Positions 24,410 to 33,537 of a DNA stretch of 64,000 nucleotides are shown in pieces. Every line of letters begins with the position of its first letter. The stretch's first letter is position 1. This DNA is from Kribbella soli (GTDB lineage Bacteria > Actinomycetota > Actinomycetes > Propionibacteriales > Kribbellaceae): contig NZ_SJJZ01000001.1 in assembly GCF_004331345.1 (NCBI RefSeq), positions 1,550,001 to 1,614,000 of the forward strand, written 5' to 3'. Position numbers and translations under genes: made by a program. The notes beneath the pieces were generated by a model, which did not search any database, was not told the origin of the DNA, and worked only from the letters and a program-made list of their open reading frames with translations.

Positions 24410-27142
24410 TCAGTGGTGGTTCGACTCCCAGCGGGCCAGCAGACTGGTCGCGACGATCGTCGACAGCGCCAGCGCCGCCTGCCGCTGGCCGGTCGTCATC
24501 GTCGAGTACCGGCTCATCGGCAGGAGCGCGCCGAGCAGAGCGACCAGGTACTCCTCTGGCCGGATCGGCCAATGCTCCTGACTGCACCCTGTCGCGATGT
24601 CACGCATGCGCGCTGAGATCCCTGCGGTGCGCGCGAGATTTCCAGTCAGCTCCGAAGCCTCACCAGCGAGGAGCCCGTCGCTGCCGATGCTCATCAGTGG
24701 ACTGGAGGAGAACCACACCAGCATCGACTCGTACTCTTCGTCGGTCCATTCGAAGACCTGGCACAGCGCGCTGGCCTCGATCATCGCGAGGTCCTTGCAC
24801 ACGTGGCCGTAGTGGGCGCTCTCGAAGTCGATCAGAACAGTACGCGGCCGCTTCTGAGCGTCGACATCGGTGCACAAGATGTTGTCGAGATGAAGGTCGC
24901 CATGGCACAGCGAGAGCAACGTGTCGAAGTCACGGAGTCCAGAGCTGAGGGAGTCCAGCAGCCAGGAGAGCTCCCCGGTTCCGAGCTCGGCGACCTCGCT
25001 GGCAAGCCAGGCCGGATCTATCCAGCGATCAACCCCCAGCACGTTCGCGGGTCGATCGAGATCCCCGGCGCAGCGGATCGGCGGGGCGATCCACTTCTCC
25101 TTCATGAGTTCCATCCCGAGGTCGCTCCCCGAGGCGACGACCCTGGCGATCTCGGTCTCCGCCCAGTTACGCGGAGATTGCTTGTCGAAGACCGGCGCCG
25201 GACGAAGCACCGGATACTCCGCGCGAAGATCGATCCGGTCCCGGCGAACATGCGCGAGCCATGGCTTCAAGGACACCAGCGACAGGCGGCCGACCGTGTC
25301 GCTCACCAGCGCGGACTCGTCGGTCGAAGAAATCCACTCCCGCAAGGTCAGCGGATTGTCCTCTTCGTTGAAGACATACGAGGTCTGAATCGCCCGCAGC
25401 GGACTCCCGTCCTCGCCGAGGTACATGTCCATCGGATGCGCGACGCACTCGCTGGGACGATAGCTCTGATGGAGTCGCCGGGCGTAGGCGTCGAAGTTGC
25501 GCACCTCGCGGGTGATCTTGTCCCGATCGTCGATCTTGAGAATCGCGAAGGGACCGTACCGGTTACTCAGGAGGTACGTCGGGACTCGCCGCCCGCGGAA
25601 CAGGTTGCCGTGGACGGTGATCACGTCGCCAGGGGCGAGCCCCTGAGCGGCGGCTGCCCGAAGTACCGGACTCGGAACCATCAGGCGGCCGAACGAGTCG
25701 CTGGTGATGAGACTGCCACGCAAGGCGGTGTCCGCGGTCCCTTGCCACGGGTTCGACGCGACGCGTACCCGATCGACCCGGCTGAGCAGGTCGGTGAGGC
25801 CCTTCTCCCAGTAGTCCAGGCTGAGATCGCCGGCATTCTCCGAGGAGGCCTGATAGATGAACCGCAGCATCCAGCCCGCGCGCGCCGCGTCCCACCCACA
25901 GACCGATGCCAGGGCGTAGCACCCACCTTCAGCCTCCGGCCCCGCCTGCCACCCACTCAACAGCATCTCCGACCAATCCTCGCGATCGGCTCGTTTGAGA
26001 CCGCGGAACGCCGGCGCGTCGTCACTCTGGATCCGACCGTCGTAGTAGCTGTCGGACGGGCTCGAGGGATTGGGACCGGCCAGCATCAAGTACGTGCCCA
26101 CGGCCGCCAGAACCCAGTTGCGCATATAGACGAACCGGCCCAGCACAACCGGCGTCACGTTCGATGCGATGCGCACCACGGCCTCGGCCGAATCCAGCAG
26201 GAGATCGCGATCGCCGTCGTCGTACCGGTGACTGATCAAGACACAACTGATGTACCCGAGGAGATCGATCTGCACCTGGGGCTGATTGGTGGCGAGGCCG
26301 TCCTCGCACTGCCAGAGCTCGTGGTTCAGCAGCGCCGAAGCGAGCCAGAACAGCCTCGCGCGGTCACCGCCGCCGACCTTGAACGCCATCGCCCGCGACT
26401 CGCGGGTGGCATTGACGAGATCCACTCTGCGGGCAGCAACTCCGCTTTCCTCGAAGATCGACGCAAGCACACGGCAGTCTTCTTCGAAGAGCTGGCCCAA
26501 GTCCCGCTCGATGATTCCGGAGCGACCCAACTCGATGTTCACGTAGGCTTTCAGGCTCGCCAGCACCCGAGCCACCGGCTCCGTCGTCGACCAGGACGGG
26601 AACAGGCCCCTCAGGAAGGTTCCGGCATCCATCGCTTCCGCCGCCGGCCTGCGATCCGTCGCGACCGATTCGTCAACCGCGACGCCGCCGGTGGTGTCGG
26701 TCCGTAGGTACTGCGACAAGATCTCGTCGAGACGGGACCACGGGGCGTCTTCGACGATCGGCGGCTCATCGAGGACCACGATGTCGGTTTCGTCGACACC
26801 CAGCGCGCGAAGATTGGCGAACGAGAACTTCGACGCCTTGAACATATGCGCCGGCATGTCACCAGATGGATATGATCCGGACAACACCGAATAGGCTGCC
26901 CGGAATAGCACGATCGCTCGCTGATCAGCTCCCTGTTCGCGAAAGTACGCACCGAGACCGTTGAGCCCGGCACTCATTCGATAGGCGACGCGATCGACAT
27001 CTTTGTCCGGTCCGTAAGAAAGCAGAACGTTATAGGCAGACTTCACAACCCCCTTGTCTTCCATCGACTCGACATAGCGAGCCGCTGGATATTCGGACGG
27101 AAAAACAGATTTCGCCCATTCGACCCATACCTGTAGATCCAT
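24410..27142 (-). CDS. Large protein with C-terminal kinase/phosphotransferase-like domain
   Basis: A 910-residue protein. The first half (1-490) is mainly helical, resembles no enzyme I recognise and has TPR-like spacing. From about residue 495 a kinase-like fold appears: a strand with Lys536 (FAILKID), a catalytic loop CHGDLHLDN (H747, D749, N754) and a metal-binding LIDFES (D772), as in aminoglycoside/choline-kinase-type phosphotransferases. The active residues look intact. The start has a strong AGGGGGG ribosome site. The gene is visibly less GC-rich than its neighbours, especially in its first 300 bases, suggesting transfer. Layout and partner suggest an accessory or conflict-type system; this is inference. 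Confidence 0.72.
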   Translation of the reverse strand: MDLQVWVEWAKSVFPSEYPAARYVESMEDKGVVKSAYNVLLSYGPDKDVDRVAYRMSAGLNGLGAYFREQGADQRAIVLFRAAYSVLSGSYPSGDMPAHMFKASKFSFANLRALGVDETDIVVLDEPPIVEDAPWSRLDEILSQYLRTDTTGGVAVDESVATDRRPAAEAMDAGTFLRGLFPSWSTTEPVARVLASLKAYVNIELGRSGIIERDLGQLFEEDCRVLASIFEESGVAARRVDLVNATRESRAMAFKVGGGDRARLFWLASALLNHELWQCEDGLATNQPQVQIDLLGYISCVLISHRYDDGDRDLLLDSAEAVVRIASNVTPVVLGRFVYMRNWVLAAVGTYLMLAGPNPSSPSDSYYDGRIQSDDAPAFRGLKRADREDWSEMLLSGWQAGPEAEGGCYALASVCGWDAARAGWMLRFIYQASSENAGDLSLDYWEKGLTDLLSRVDRVRVASNPWQGTADTALRGSLITSDSFGRLMVPSPVLRAAAAQGLAPGDVITVHGNLFRGRRVPTYLLSNRYGPFAILKIDDRDKITREVRNFDAYARRLHQSYRPSECVAHPMDMYLGEDGSPLRAIQTSYVFNEEDNPLTLREWISSTDESALVSDTVGRLSLVSLKPWLAHVRRDRIDLRAEYPVLRPAPVFDKQSPRNWAETEIARVVASGSDLGMELMKEKWIAPPIRCAGDLDRPANVLGVDRWIDPAWLASEVAELGTGELSWLLDSLSSGLRDFDTLLSLCHGDLHLDNILCTDVDAQKRPRTVLIDFESAHYGHVCKDLAMIEASALCQVFEWTDEEYESMLVWFSSSPLMSIGSDGLLAGEASELTGNLARTAGISARMRDIATGCSQEHWPIRPEEYLVALLGALLPMSRYSTMTTGQRQAALALSTIVATSLLARWESNHH

Positions 27143-27348
27143 GGAATTTCCCCCCTACCCGCACAGGCGAGCAACATGCGGCCAAACTCACCCCCGGCCG
27201 CTTCCCCTTGGCCGGAACTGTAGCGGACCCGGTACCACTGAGCGAGATCACAGACACGGTCCGTCGACATTCGTCCATCAATGTGCGCTTGGCGAACGAT
27301 CTGCCGAACCGACTTACGTCGAGACCTTGCGGTCGGTGACCGCCCCGT

Positions 27349-27371
27349 CGAGCAGACGGCGGGTTATCCGG
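27349..27371 (+). repeat. 23-base direct repeat, copy 1
   Basis: Begins CGAGCAGACGG and ends GGTTATCCGG; identical to 27520-27542. The GGGTTATCC part also appears, with one change between arms, in the inverted repeat near 18650. Confidence 0.8.
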
Positions 27372-27448
27372 CTCTCCTGTCCGATGTGTGGGTGATGATC
27401 AGCCCGATCCATGGATGTGCAACAGGCAACGGTGGGTGGGAACCTGCT

Positions 27449-27472
27449 ATTGCCTGTCCCCAGTCACGAGCG
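27449..27472 (+). repeat. Dispersed 24-base repeat, copy 2
   Basis: Matches 1907-1930 at 22 of 24 positions. It lies between the two 23-base direct repeats. Confidence 0.6.
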
Positions 27473-27519
27473 CCTGTCCTCACACCCCCGCCGCCCCCGG
27501 CCCCTCGGCGGCCGCGCGC

Positions 27520-27542
27520 CGAGCAGACGGCGGGTTATCCGG
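27520..27542 (+). repeat. 23-base direct repeat, copy 2
   Basis: Exact copy of 27349-27371, bounding a 148-base segment. Confidence 0.8.
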
Positions 27543-27705
27543 GTTGGCGGCTGGAACGTCGAGTCGTGGATCGGGGCTGCGTTTGGTCGCCGAAATCCAT
27601 GACTCGAGGAGCGTGAGCGCCTGCGGCACGGCGGTCGGAAGGTCGCCGGATCAGCTCAACCCGCCCACACATGCAGCATAAGAGCCGGATTTCCCCGGCA
27701 GTTGG

Positions 27706-29166
27706 TCAGTCGACGTTGACCGCGACGTACTTGATCTCCAGGTACTCGTCGATGCCGACGCTGCCGCCCTCGCGGCCGAGGCCGGACTGTTTGACGCCGC
27801 CGAACGGCGCGGCGGGGTTGGAGACGATGCCCTGGTTGAGGCCGATCATGCCGGCCTCGAGCCGTTCGGACACCCGGAGTGCGCGGCTCAGGTCCTTGGT
27901 GAACAGGTAGGACACCAGACCGAACTCGGTATCGTTCGCCATCCGCACGGCCTCGTCCTCGGTGTCGAACGCCGTCAGCGGCGCGACCGGCCCGAAGATC
28001 TCCTCCTTCTGCAGCCGGGCACTCCGCGGTACGTCGGCCAGTACCGTCGGCTGGAAGAAGTACCCGTTGCCCTGGGCAACCGCCCCGCCGGTCAGCGCGC
28101 GAGCGCCCTGCGCGATCGCGTCGGCGACCAGATCGGCCACCTTGTCCCGCTGCTTCCCGTCGATCAGCGGGCCGACGTCGACGCCGTCCTCGGTGCCACG
28201 GCCGACCTTCAGCCCGGACATCCGCTCAGTCAGCCGAGTCGCGAACTCGTCCATTACGGACGACTGCACGTAGATCCGGTTGGCCGCCGTACAGGCCTCG
28301 CCGCCGTTGCGCATCTTGGCCAGTATCGTGCCTTCGACAGCCTTGTCCAGATCCGCGTCCTCGAACACCAGCAGCGGCGCGTTCCCGCCGAGCTCCATGC
28401 TGGTCCGCAGCACCTGGTCCGACGCTTGCTCGAGCAGCTTGCGGCCGACCGGGGTCGAGCCGGTGAAGGAGAGCTTGCGGGCACGGCCGTCACGGATCAG
28501 CGGCTCCATCACGCCGCCCGCGTCGTGCGTGGTGACCACGTTGAGCACGCCGGCCGGGAGCCCGGCCTCGGTCATCAGCTCGGCCAGCTTGAGCATCGAC
28601 AGCGGCGTCTGCGCGGCCGGCTTGATCACCATCGTGCAGCCGGCCGCGACCGCCGGGCCGATCTTGCGGGCACCCATCGCCGCGGGGAAGTTCCACGGAG
28701 TGATCAGCAGGCACGGGCCGACCGGCTGGCGCATCACCAGGAAGCGGCTCGCACCGTTCGGCGCGATCTGGTAGCCACCGTCGATCCGGACCGCTTCCTC
28801 GGCGAACCAGCGGAAGAACTCGGCCGCGTAGGCGATCTCGCCCTTGGACTCGGCGACCGGCTTGCCCATCTCGAGCGTCATCAGCAGCGCGAGATCGTCG
28901 GCCCGCTCGGTCATCAGCTCATAGGTACGCCGAAGGACCTCGCCACGTTCCCGCGGCGCCGTCGCGGCCCACTCGGCCTGTGCAGCGACCGCGGCGTCCA
29001 GAGCAGCCATACCGTCCGCCGGGCTTGCGTCGGCCACGTCGCAGAGCGTCGTACCGGTGGCCGGGTCCTCGACGGCGAGGGTCCGGCCGCCCTCGGCCGC
29101 CACCGACTTACCGCCGATGAACAACTCGGTCGGACACGCCTCGACGACTTCGCGCTCTCGTGACAT
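27706..29166 (-). CDS. gabD: NAD(P)-dependent aldehyde dehydrogenase, succinate-semialdehyde type
   Basis: A 486-residue aldehyde dehydrogenase. The general base is Glu258 in MELGGNAP and the nucleophile Cys292 in GGEACTAANR; the N-terminal Rossmann region shows TPWNFPAAMGARK. The overall pattern (FTGSTPVGRKLL, PFGGVKQSGLGREGG) matches succinate-semialdehyde dehydrogenases, which also include 2-oxoglutarate-semialdehyde enzymes. Starting at the ATG at 29166 gives the usual length; an ATG 15 bases earlier is possible. It follows the LLM oxidoreductase gene closely on the same strand. It could complete 4-aminobutyrate or hydroxyproline degradation, but neither pathway is adjacent. Confidence 0.85.
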   Translation of the reverse strand: MSREREVVEACPTELFIGGKSVAAEGGRTLAVEDPATGTTLCDVADASPADGMAALDAAVAAQAEWAATAPRERGEVLRRTYELMTERADDLALLMTLEMGKPVAESKGEIAYAAEFFRWFAEEAVRIDGGYQIAPNGASRFLVMRQPVGPCLLITPWNFPAAMGARKIGPAVAAGCTMVIKPAAQTPLSMLKLAELMTEAGLPAGVLNVVTTHDAGGVMEPLIRDGRARKLSFTGSTPVGRKLLEQASDQVLRTSMELGGNAPLLVFEDADLDKAVEGTILAKMRNGGEACTAANRIYVQSSVMDEFATRLTERMSGLKVGRGTEDGVDVGPLIDGKQRDKVADLVADAIAQGARALTGGAVAQGNGYFFQPTVLADVPRSARLQKEEIFGPVAPLTAFDTEDEAVRMANDTEFGLVSYLFTKDLSRALRVSERLEAGMIGLNQGIVSNPAAPFGGVKQSGLGREGGSVGIDEYLEIKYVAVNVD

Positions 29167-29200
29167 GAGCCTGCCTCTCAACTAGTCGGCAGTACCCAGA

Positions 29201-30274
29201 TTAGGCCGTGGCTATGAGGGGCGGTGCGGACCTCGGGACCGTGCGGACGACCCGGGTCAGAGCAGCCGCCACGTTGCGGAGGATGGATGACCGGATCAGT
29301 CCGTCGAAGGCCAACGGGACGAGCATGATCTCGTCCGCGGTCGTCGCGACGACCAGCTCGCCCAGCGCGGCCGCCACGGTCGCACGGGAGCCGACGATGT
29401 GCCCGGGATAGTCCAGCAGCCGTTCGGCCCGGCCGCGCTCGCGTCCGGTCAGCGGGGGCTCCAGCAACCCCATCAGCTCGCTCGGCGTCGCGCGTATCCC
29501 CGCAGTGGCCAGGCGTGTCTGCACCCGGATGTACTCGGCGAACCGGATGACCGCCTCCTCGTCCGAGTCCGCTGCCACTACTCCAACCGTCGCAGCAATG
29601 TACGGCCGCGTTTTCGGCCCGGTCGGCTCGAAGTGCTCGCGGTACGCCGCCATTGCAGCAGGTGTCGTCGCCGCCGCGCAGTGATGCGCGAGGAACACCG
29701 GCAATCCACGTGCGGCGGCTGTCATCGCAGCAGCCGGGCGATCGGCCAGCACGAACACAGGTGGTGGCTGTCCGGCCAGAGACAGGCGTACGTCGCCTAC
29801 CGGCGCCCGTCCTGGCGTTCCATCGCGCAGGAAGCCGCACAGCTCGTCCAGCCGCTGCGGAAACGTGTCGCGCGCACCACCAGCAAGTGCAGCCGCCGTA
29901 CTGGGTGCGACGGTGCTTTGATCTGCTACACCGAGGTCGATCCGACCCGGGTACGCCGCAGCGAGCGCAGCGAACTGTTCAGCAACTACCAGCGGTTGAT
30001 GGTTGGTCAGAAGGAGCCCACCGGCTCCCACCCGGATACCGTCCGTGCGCGCAGCCAGAACGGCTGCGAGCACCGCCGGCGCGGCACCGCCGACACCTCG
30101 GACGCCGTGCTGCTCGCCGACCCAGAATCGGCGATATCCGAGGTCGTCGGCGGTCAGTGCCACCTCCGCGGTCTCCCGAAGCGCGGCCGCAGCCGACTGA
30201 CCGGGCAGCTGCGGGACGACGTCCAGCACAGAGTGAGCCGAGACTGGCAGTCCGGGAGCGACAGGGGTGAACAC
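29201..30274 (-). CDS. LLM-class flavin (FMN or F420)-dependent oxidoreductase
   Basis: A TIM-barrel luciferase-like oxidoreductase of about 357 residues. Features are the N-terminal SVLDVVPQLPGQSA, FWVGEQHG, LLLTNHQPLVVAEQFAAL and the C-terminal helix DEIMLVPLAFD. The start is uncertain: GTG at 30274 or ATG at 30310, neither with a good ribosome site. It is divergent from the LanM gene and cotranscribed with the aldehyde dehydrogenase. Members of this superfamily can use F420H2, and such reductases are known to reduce dehydroamino acids in some lanthipeptides, so a link to the LanM locus is possible but unproven. Confidence 0.8.
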   Translation of the reverse strand: MFTPVAPGLPVSAHSVLDVVPQLPGQSAAAALRETAEVALTADDLGYRRFWVGEQHGVRGVGGAAPAVLAAVLAARTDGIRVGAGGLLLTNHQPLVVAEQFAALAAAYPGRIDLGVADQSTVAPSTAAALAGGARDTFPQRLDELCGFLRDGTPGRAPVGDVRLSLAGQPPPVFVLADRPAAAMTAAARGLPVFLAHHCAAATTPAAMAAYREHFEPTGPKTRPYIAATVGVVAADSDEEAVIRFAEYIRVQTRLATAGIRATPSELMGLLEPPLTGRERGRAERLLDYPGHIVGSRATVAAALGELVVATTADEIMLVPLAFDGLIRSSILRNVAAALTRVVRTVPRSAPPLIATA

Positions 30275-30482
30275 GCGACCACAGTCGCAGCGGCGGTCCG
30301 GATCCCGCATGGGGATTCGACCCCCATCTTCCGGCAGTTATGCCCCCATCCGGAACACGTGGCCCGGCACCCGAATTTGGGTGTTCACAGCCCTTGCCGC
30401 AGCCCTTGCCACGCAGGCAGTGTTCCCGGCGTGCCGGCGGGCCGTCACCCCCTGGTCGTCACGCCGCGACAGGCACTGATTG

Positions 30483-30618
30483 CGGAGGAAATATGGGGGC
30501 TGACTACCCATGCCCGCACCCAGGGGGCGGTGGCAGCCTGAGCGCGTGCTCAACTCCGCGATCCGCACCGACCAGCCAGAGATCTGGTGGTCCGCGGGCC
30601 TGCGGCCGCACGAACTGA
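30483..30618 (+). other. Short reading frame with strong ribosome site overlapping the LanM start
   Basis: GGAGGAAAT (30483-30491) sits directly before an ATG at 30493 that opens a 41-codon frame, MGADYPCPHPGGGG..., ending at 30618 and overlapping the first 36 codons of lanM in another frame. Third-position GC of this frame is clearly lower than in the lanM frame, so it is probably not a protein gene. It may instead act as a leader whose translation affects LanM initiation. Confidence 0.3.
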
Positions 30619-33524
30619 TCCACGCCCTCACCCGGTCCGCACCGGCCTGGGCCGAGTACGTGGAACGCAGCATCTCTCTCCCACCGAGCGCGCCTGCCGC
30701 CGGTCGAGACCCTGCAGGGACCGGTGTCACCGGCGGCCACACTTCAGGTGGGGCGGCCGCGACAGCGGGTGGGTCCGGCACGGACTGGCGGCAGGCGCTT
30801 ATGCGTTGCCTGGAGCCGCTGCTCGACTCGGCTCGCCAGGACCTCGCTGCGGCCGGTCACACCGGAGCCGTCGCCGAGGAGTTCCTGCAACGCCAGGGCC
30901 TCCGGCTGGTGCAGCTGGCCGCACGGACGCTGGTCCTGGAGCTCGCCCGGGCCCGGGACCGCGGCGAGCTGGCCGGTGACACTCCGGCCGCACGCTTCCT
31001 GGACTTCACCCACCGGCTCGTCGGAGGGAGCGAGCTGGCGGAGTTCCTGGCCGCCTACCCGGTGCTGGCCCGGGTCCTGAGCGAGTCGTGCCGACAGGGC
31101 GTCGAGGGACACCTCGAGCTGGTGGCACGGCTCGCCGAGGACCGCGAGTCGCTGATCCCCGGACTGCTGGACGGCAAGGACCCCGGAGCTCTGACCGCGA
31201 TCGAGCCCGGTGGCGATCCGCACCGTGGCGGACGCAGCACCGCGATCCTCACCTTCGCGGACGGTCAGCGGGTGGTCTACAAGCCCCGGTCGCTCGAGCT
31301 GCACGGCCACTTCAACATGTTCGTGGATTGGCTGAACACGCGATCCGCGCTGGGCATCCGCACGGTGCGGCTACTCCCCCGCGACGGCTACGGCTGGCTG
31401 GAGTACGTCGTCCACGAGCCGTGTACCGATCTGGCCGGCGTACGGCGGTTCTACCACCGGCAAGGTGCGCTCCTTGCGTTGCTGTACGTGCTCGACGGCA
31501 CGGACATGCACTTCGAGAACCTGATCGCAGCGGGCGACCAGCCGGTGCTGGTCGACGTAGAGACGCTGTTCCACCCCAGTCAGTTGCCGCTGAACGCATT
31601 GAGCCTCGACCCGGCGTACCGCTCGCTGGTCGGCTCGGTGTACCGCACTGCGCTGCTGCCGCTGCTCGTGGCGGGTGAACACGGTGTCGCGGACGTGTCC
31701 GGTCTCGGCGGAGACGACGGCTCGATTGCCCCGATGAGCGTGGTCGACTGGGCCGACGCCGGGCTGGACTCGATGCATCTGGTACGGCGTCCTGGACGGA
31801 CGCAGAGTGCCGCCAACCGTCCGATGCTCGACGGGCAACTGATGGAGCCGCGCGATCACGAGATCGCTGTGCTCACAGGGTTCCGGGCCGTGTATGAGGC
31901 GATTGCCCGGCACCGCGACGAGTTCCTCGGACCGGACGGAATGCTGGCGCGGTGCGGTGCGGACCAGATCCGGTTCGTGCCTCGCAGCACCCGCCTTTAC
32001 ACGAGCTTGCTGGACGAGTCGACCCATCCGGACGCGCTGCGCGACGCGGCGGGCCGGAGTCAGCTGCTCGACCTGCTGTGGGATGCGGACGAGTCGCTGC
32101 ACGCAATCGTTCCGTACGAGTTGGCCGACCTGTGGGCGGGCGACGTACCGCTGTTCACCGCGCAGCCGGACAGCCGGGACGTGTGGGCGTCCGACGGCAC
32201 TCGCATCGCCGACGTCCTGGCCACGCAAGGTCTGGCCGCGGTCGAGGCGAAGATCGCGAGCCTCGACGACATCGACGAGCACCGCCAGACGTGGCTGATC
32301 TCCGCATCTCTCGCCACGCGCCCGGAGCCGATCACGCACGCCAGCACGACCGCGCGACCACACGTGGGAGCGACCGAACCGGACCCTGAGCAACTACTGT
32401 CCGCGGCCGCTGACATCGCCGACGAGATCATGGCGCAAGTGGTCAGCGACAAGGGCGGTGCGGCCAACTGGCTCGGCCTCGAACTGCTCGACGACCACCA
32501 CTGGGCCGTACGTCAGATGGGCGCCGGCCTGTCCAACGGCTACACGGGTACGGCGCTCTTCCTCGCGCAGGTCGGCGTACTGACCGGCGCGAACAAGTAC
32601 TGCGAGTTGGCCCGCGATGCGATCCGTCCGATCCCCCAACTGCTCGAGGCCCTGGCCGGCGACCCGGAGTCCGCCGAACTGGTCGGCCCCGGCTTCCACG
32701 GGCTCGGGGGCATCAGCTACGGGCTCGACCGGCTGTCTGCGCTCCTCAGCGACCCCGACCTCGCCAACTGGCTGGCCGCGTCGCTGGAGCTCAGTGAACG
32801 ACTCGAACCGGACCCCACCGAATTCCCGTCGTACGCCGAAGGCGCGGCGGGCGGGCTGGCCGCAATGCAAGCAGTACAAGGCTTTCCGGCCGCCGGCCGG
32901 CTGGCCGAGCGCTACGCGAATCACCTGGTGACAACAGTCGAGAGCGGACTCCGTGGCCGAGTAGCAGCGGACCACGGCTTCGCTCGCGGCTTCCAGGGAA
33001 TCGCGTGGTCGCTCGGCCAGTACGGCGTACCCGGCGACCGGTACCTGGACGCAGCGCGCACGGCGGCCGATCTGGATCGCCGCGACGGCCGCAGTGGGAA
33101 CGGTGGACCTGGCTGGTGCTCCGGTGACGCGGGAACTGCGCTGGCGCGCGCCGCGACCGGTGTACCCGCGGACCTCGACGCCTACCTGAGGGCCGCAACA
33201 GAACGACCGGTGCTCGCAGACCTCAGTCTGTGCCATGGCGAGCTCGGCGCGGTGGAGTCACTCGTGTGGCTCGCCGGACGTGAGTACCCAACTGCAGAGG
33301 CGGCACGGCGACGTCGTGCCGGGTTGGTGCTCGCGGCAGTGCAGCAGTACGGACCGCAATGCGGGACACCCCGTGCCATACCGTCTCCAGGCCTGCTGAC
33401 CGGTCTGGCAGGGATCGGCTACGGACTGCTCCGACTTGCGTTCCCCGAACGGGTTCCGTCCGTGCTGTTGCTCGAACCAACCACCGGGTCGAGGTGTGGC
33501 ACAGCACCAAAGCCCACACTGTGA
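30510..33524 (+). CDS. Class II lanthipeptide synthetase (LanM)
   Basis: Bifunctional dehydratase-cyclase of 1004 residues. The N-terminal dehydratase domain shows K258 in VYKPRSLE, D332-M-H334 with N337 in GTDMHFEN, and D349/E351 in LVDVETLF, the kinase-like catalytic set of LanM. The C-terminal LanC domain keeps its zinc ligands: C870 in GWCSGD and C908-H909 in LCHGE. Both halves therefore look active. The ATG at 30510 gives high third-position GC from the first codons; a GTG at 30546 is an alternative. Thirteen bases after the stop lies a small peptide gene, its most likely substrate. No exporter or leader peptidase is encoded nearby. Confidence 0.92.
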   Translation: MPAPRGRWQPERVLNSAIRTDQPEIWWSAGLRPHELIHALTRSAPAWAEYVERSISLPPSAPAAGRDPAGTGVTGGHTSGGAAATAGGSGTDWRQALMRCLEPLLDSARQDLAAAGHTGAVAEEFLQRQGLRLVQLAARTLVLELARARDRGELAGDTPAARFLDFTHRLVGGSELAEFLAAYPVLARVLSESCRQGVEGHLELVARLAEDRESLIPGLLDGKDPGALTAIEPGGDPHRGGRSTAILTFADGQRVVYKPRSLELHGHFNMFVDWLNTRSALGIRTVRLLPRDGYGWLEYVVHEPCTDLAGVRRFYHRQGALLALLYVLDGTDMHFENLIAAGDQPVLVDVETLFHPSQLPLNALSLDPAYRSLVGSVYRTALLPLLVAGEHGVADVSGLGGDDGSIAPMSVVDWADAGLDSMHLVRRPGRTQSAANRPMLDGQLMEPRDHEIAVLTGFRAVYEAIARHRDEFLGPDGMLARCGADQIRFVPRSTRLYTSLLDESTHPDALRDAAGRSQLLDLLWDADESLHAIVPYELADLWAGDVPLFTAQPDSRDVWASDGTRIADVLATQGLAAVEAKIASLDDIDEHRQTWLISASLATRPEPITHASTTARPHVGATEPDPEQLLSAAADIADEIMAQVVSDKGGAANWLGLELLDDHHWAVRQMGAGLSNGYTGTALFLAQVGVLTGANKYCELARDAIRPIPQLLEALAGDPESAELVGPGFHGLGGISYGLDRLSALLSDPDLANWLAASLELSERLEPDPTEFPSYAEGAAGGLAAMQAVQGFPAAGRLAERYANHLVTTVESGLRGRVAADHGFARGFQGIAWSLGQYGVPGDRYLDAARTAADLDRRDGRSGNGGPGWCSGDAGTALARAATGVPADLDAYLRAATERPVLADLSLCHGELGAVESLVWLAGREYPTAEAARRRRAGLVLAAVQQYGPQCGTPRAIPSPGLLTGLAGIGYGLLRLAFPERVPSVLLLEPTTGSRCGTAPKPTL

Positions 33525-33537
33525 CAAGGGGAACAGC

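Larger units (their letters stand above)
27143..27705. other. Repeat-rich intergenic region, possible scar of recombination
   Basis: About 560 bases without a supported gene. The left end is the promoter and ribosome site of the 910-residue gene. The middle holds two exact 23-base direct repeats 148 bases apart, and between them the second copy of the 24-base dispersed repeat and a hairpin ACAGGCAA/TTGCCTGT (27422-27429 with 27450-27457). The right end is the 3' flank of the aldehyde dehydrogenase gene. Confidence 0.6.

Noticed and set aside
27143..27705. Possible CRISPR-like array in the repeat-rich gap
   Set aside because: Only two 23-base repeats with a single 148-base interval and no cas genes; spacing and number do not fit CRISPR.
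30311..30328. A GGGGATTCGACCCCC segment resembling a tRNA T-arm upstream of lanM
   Set aside because: The T-loop consensus does not fit in either orientation (one base is missing or wrong), and no anticodon or acceptor stem is found nearby.
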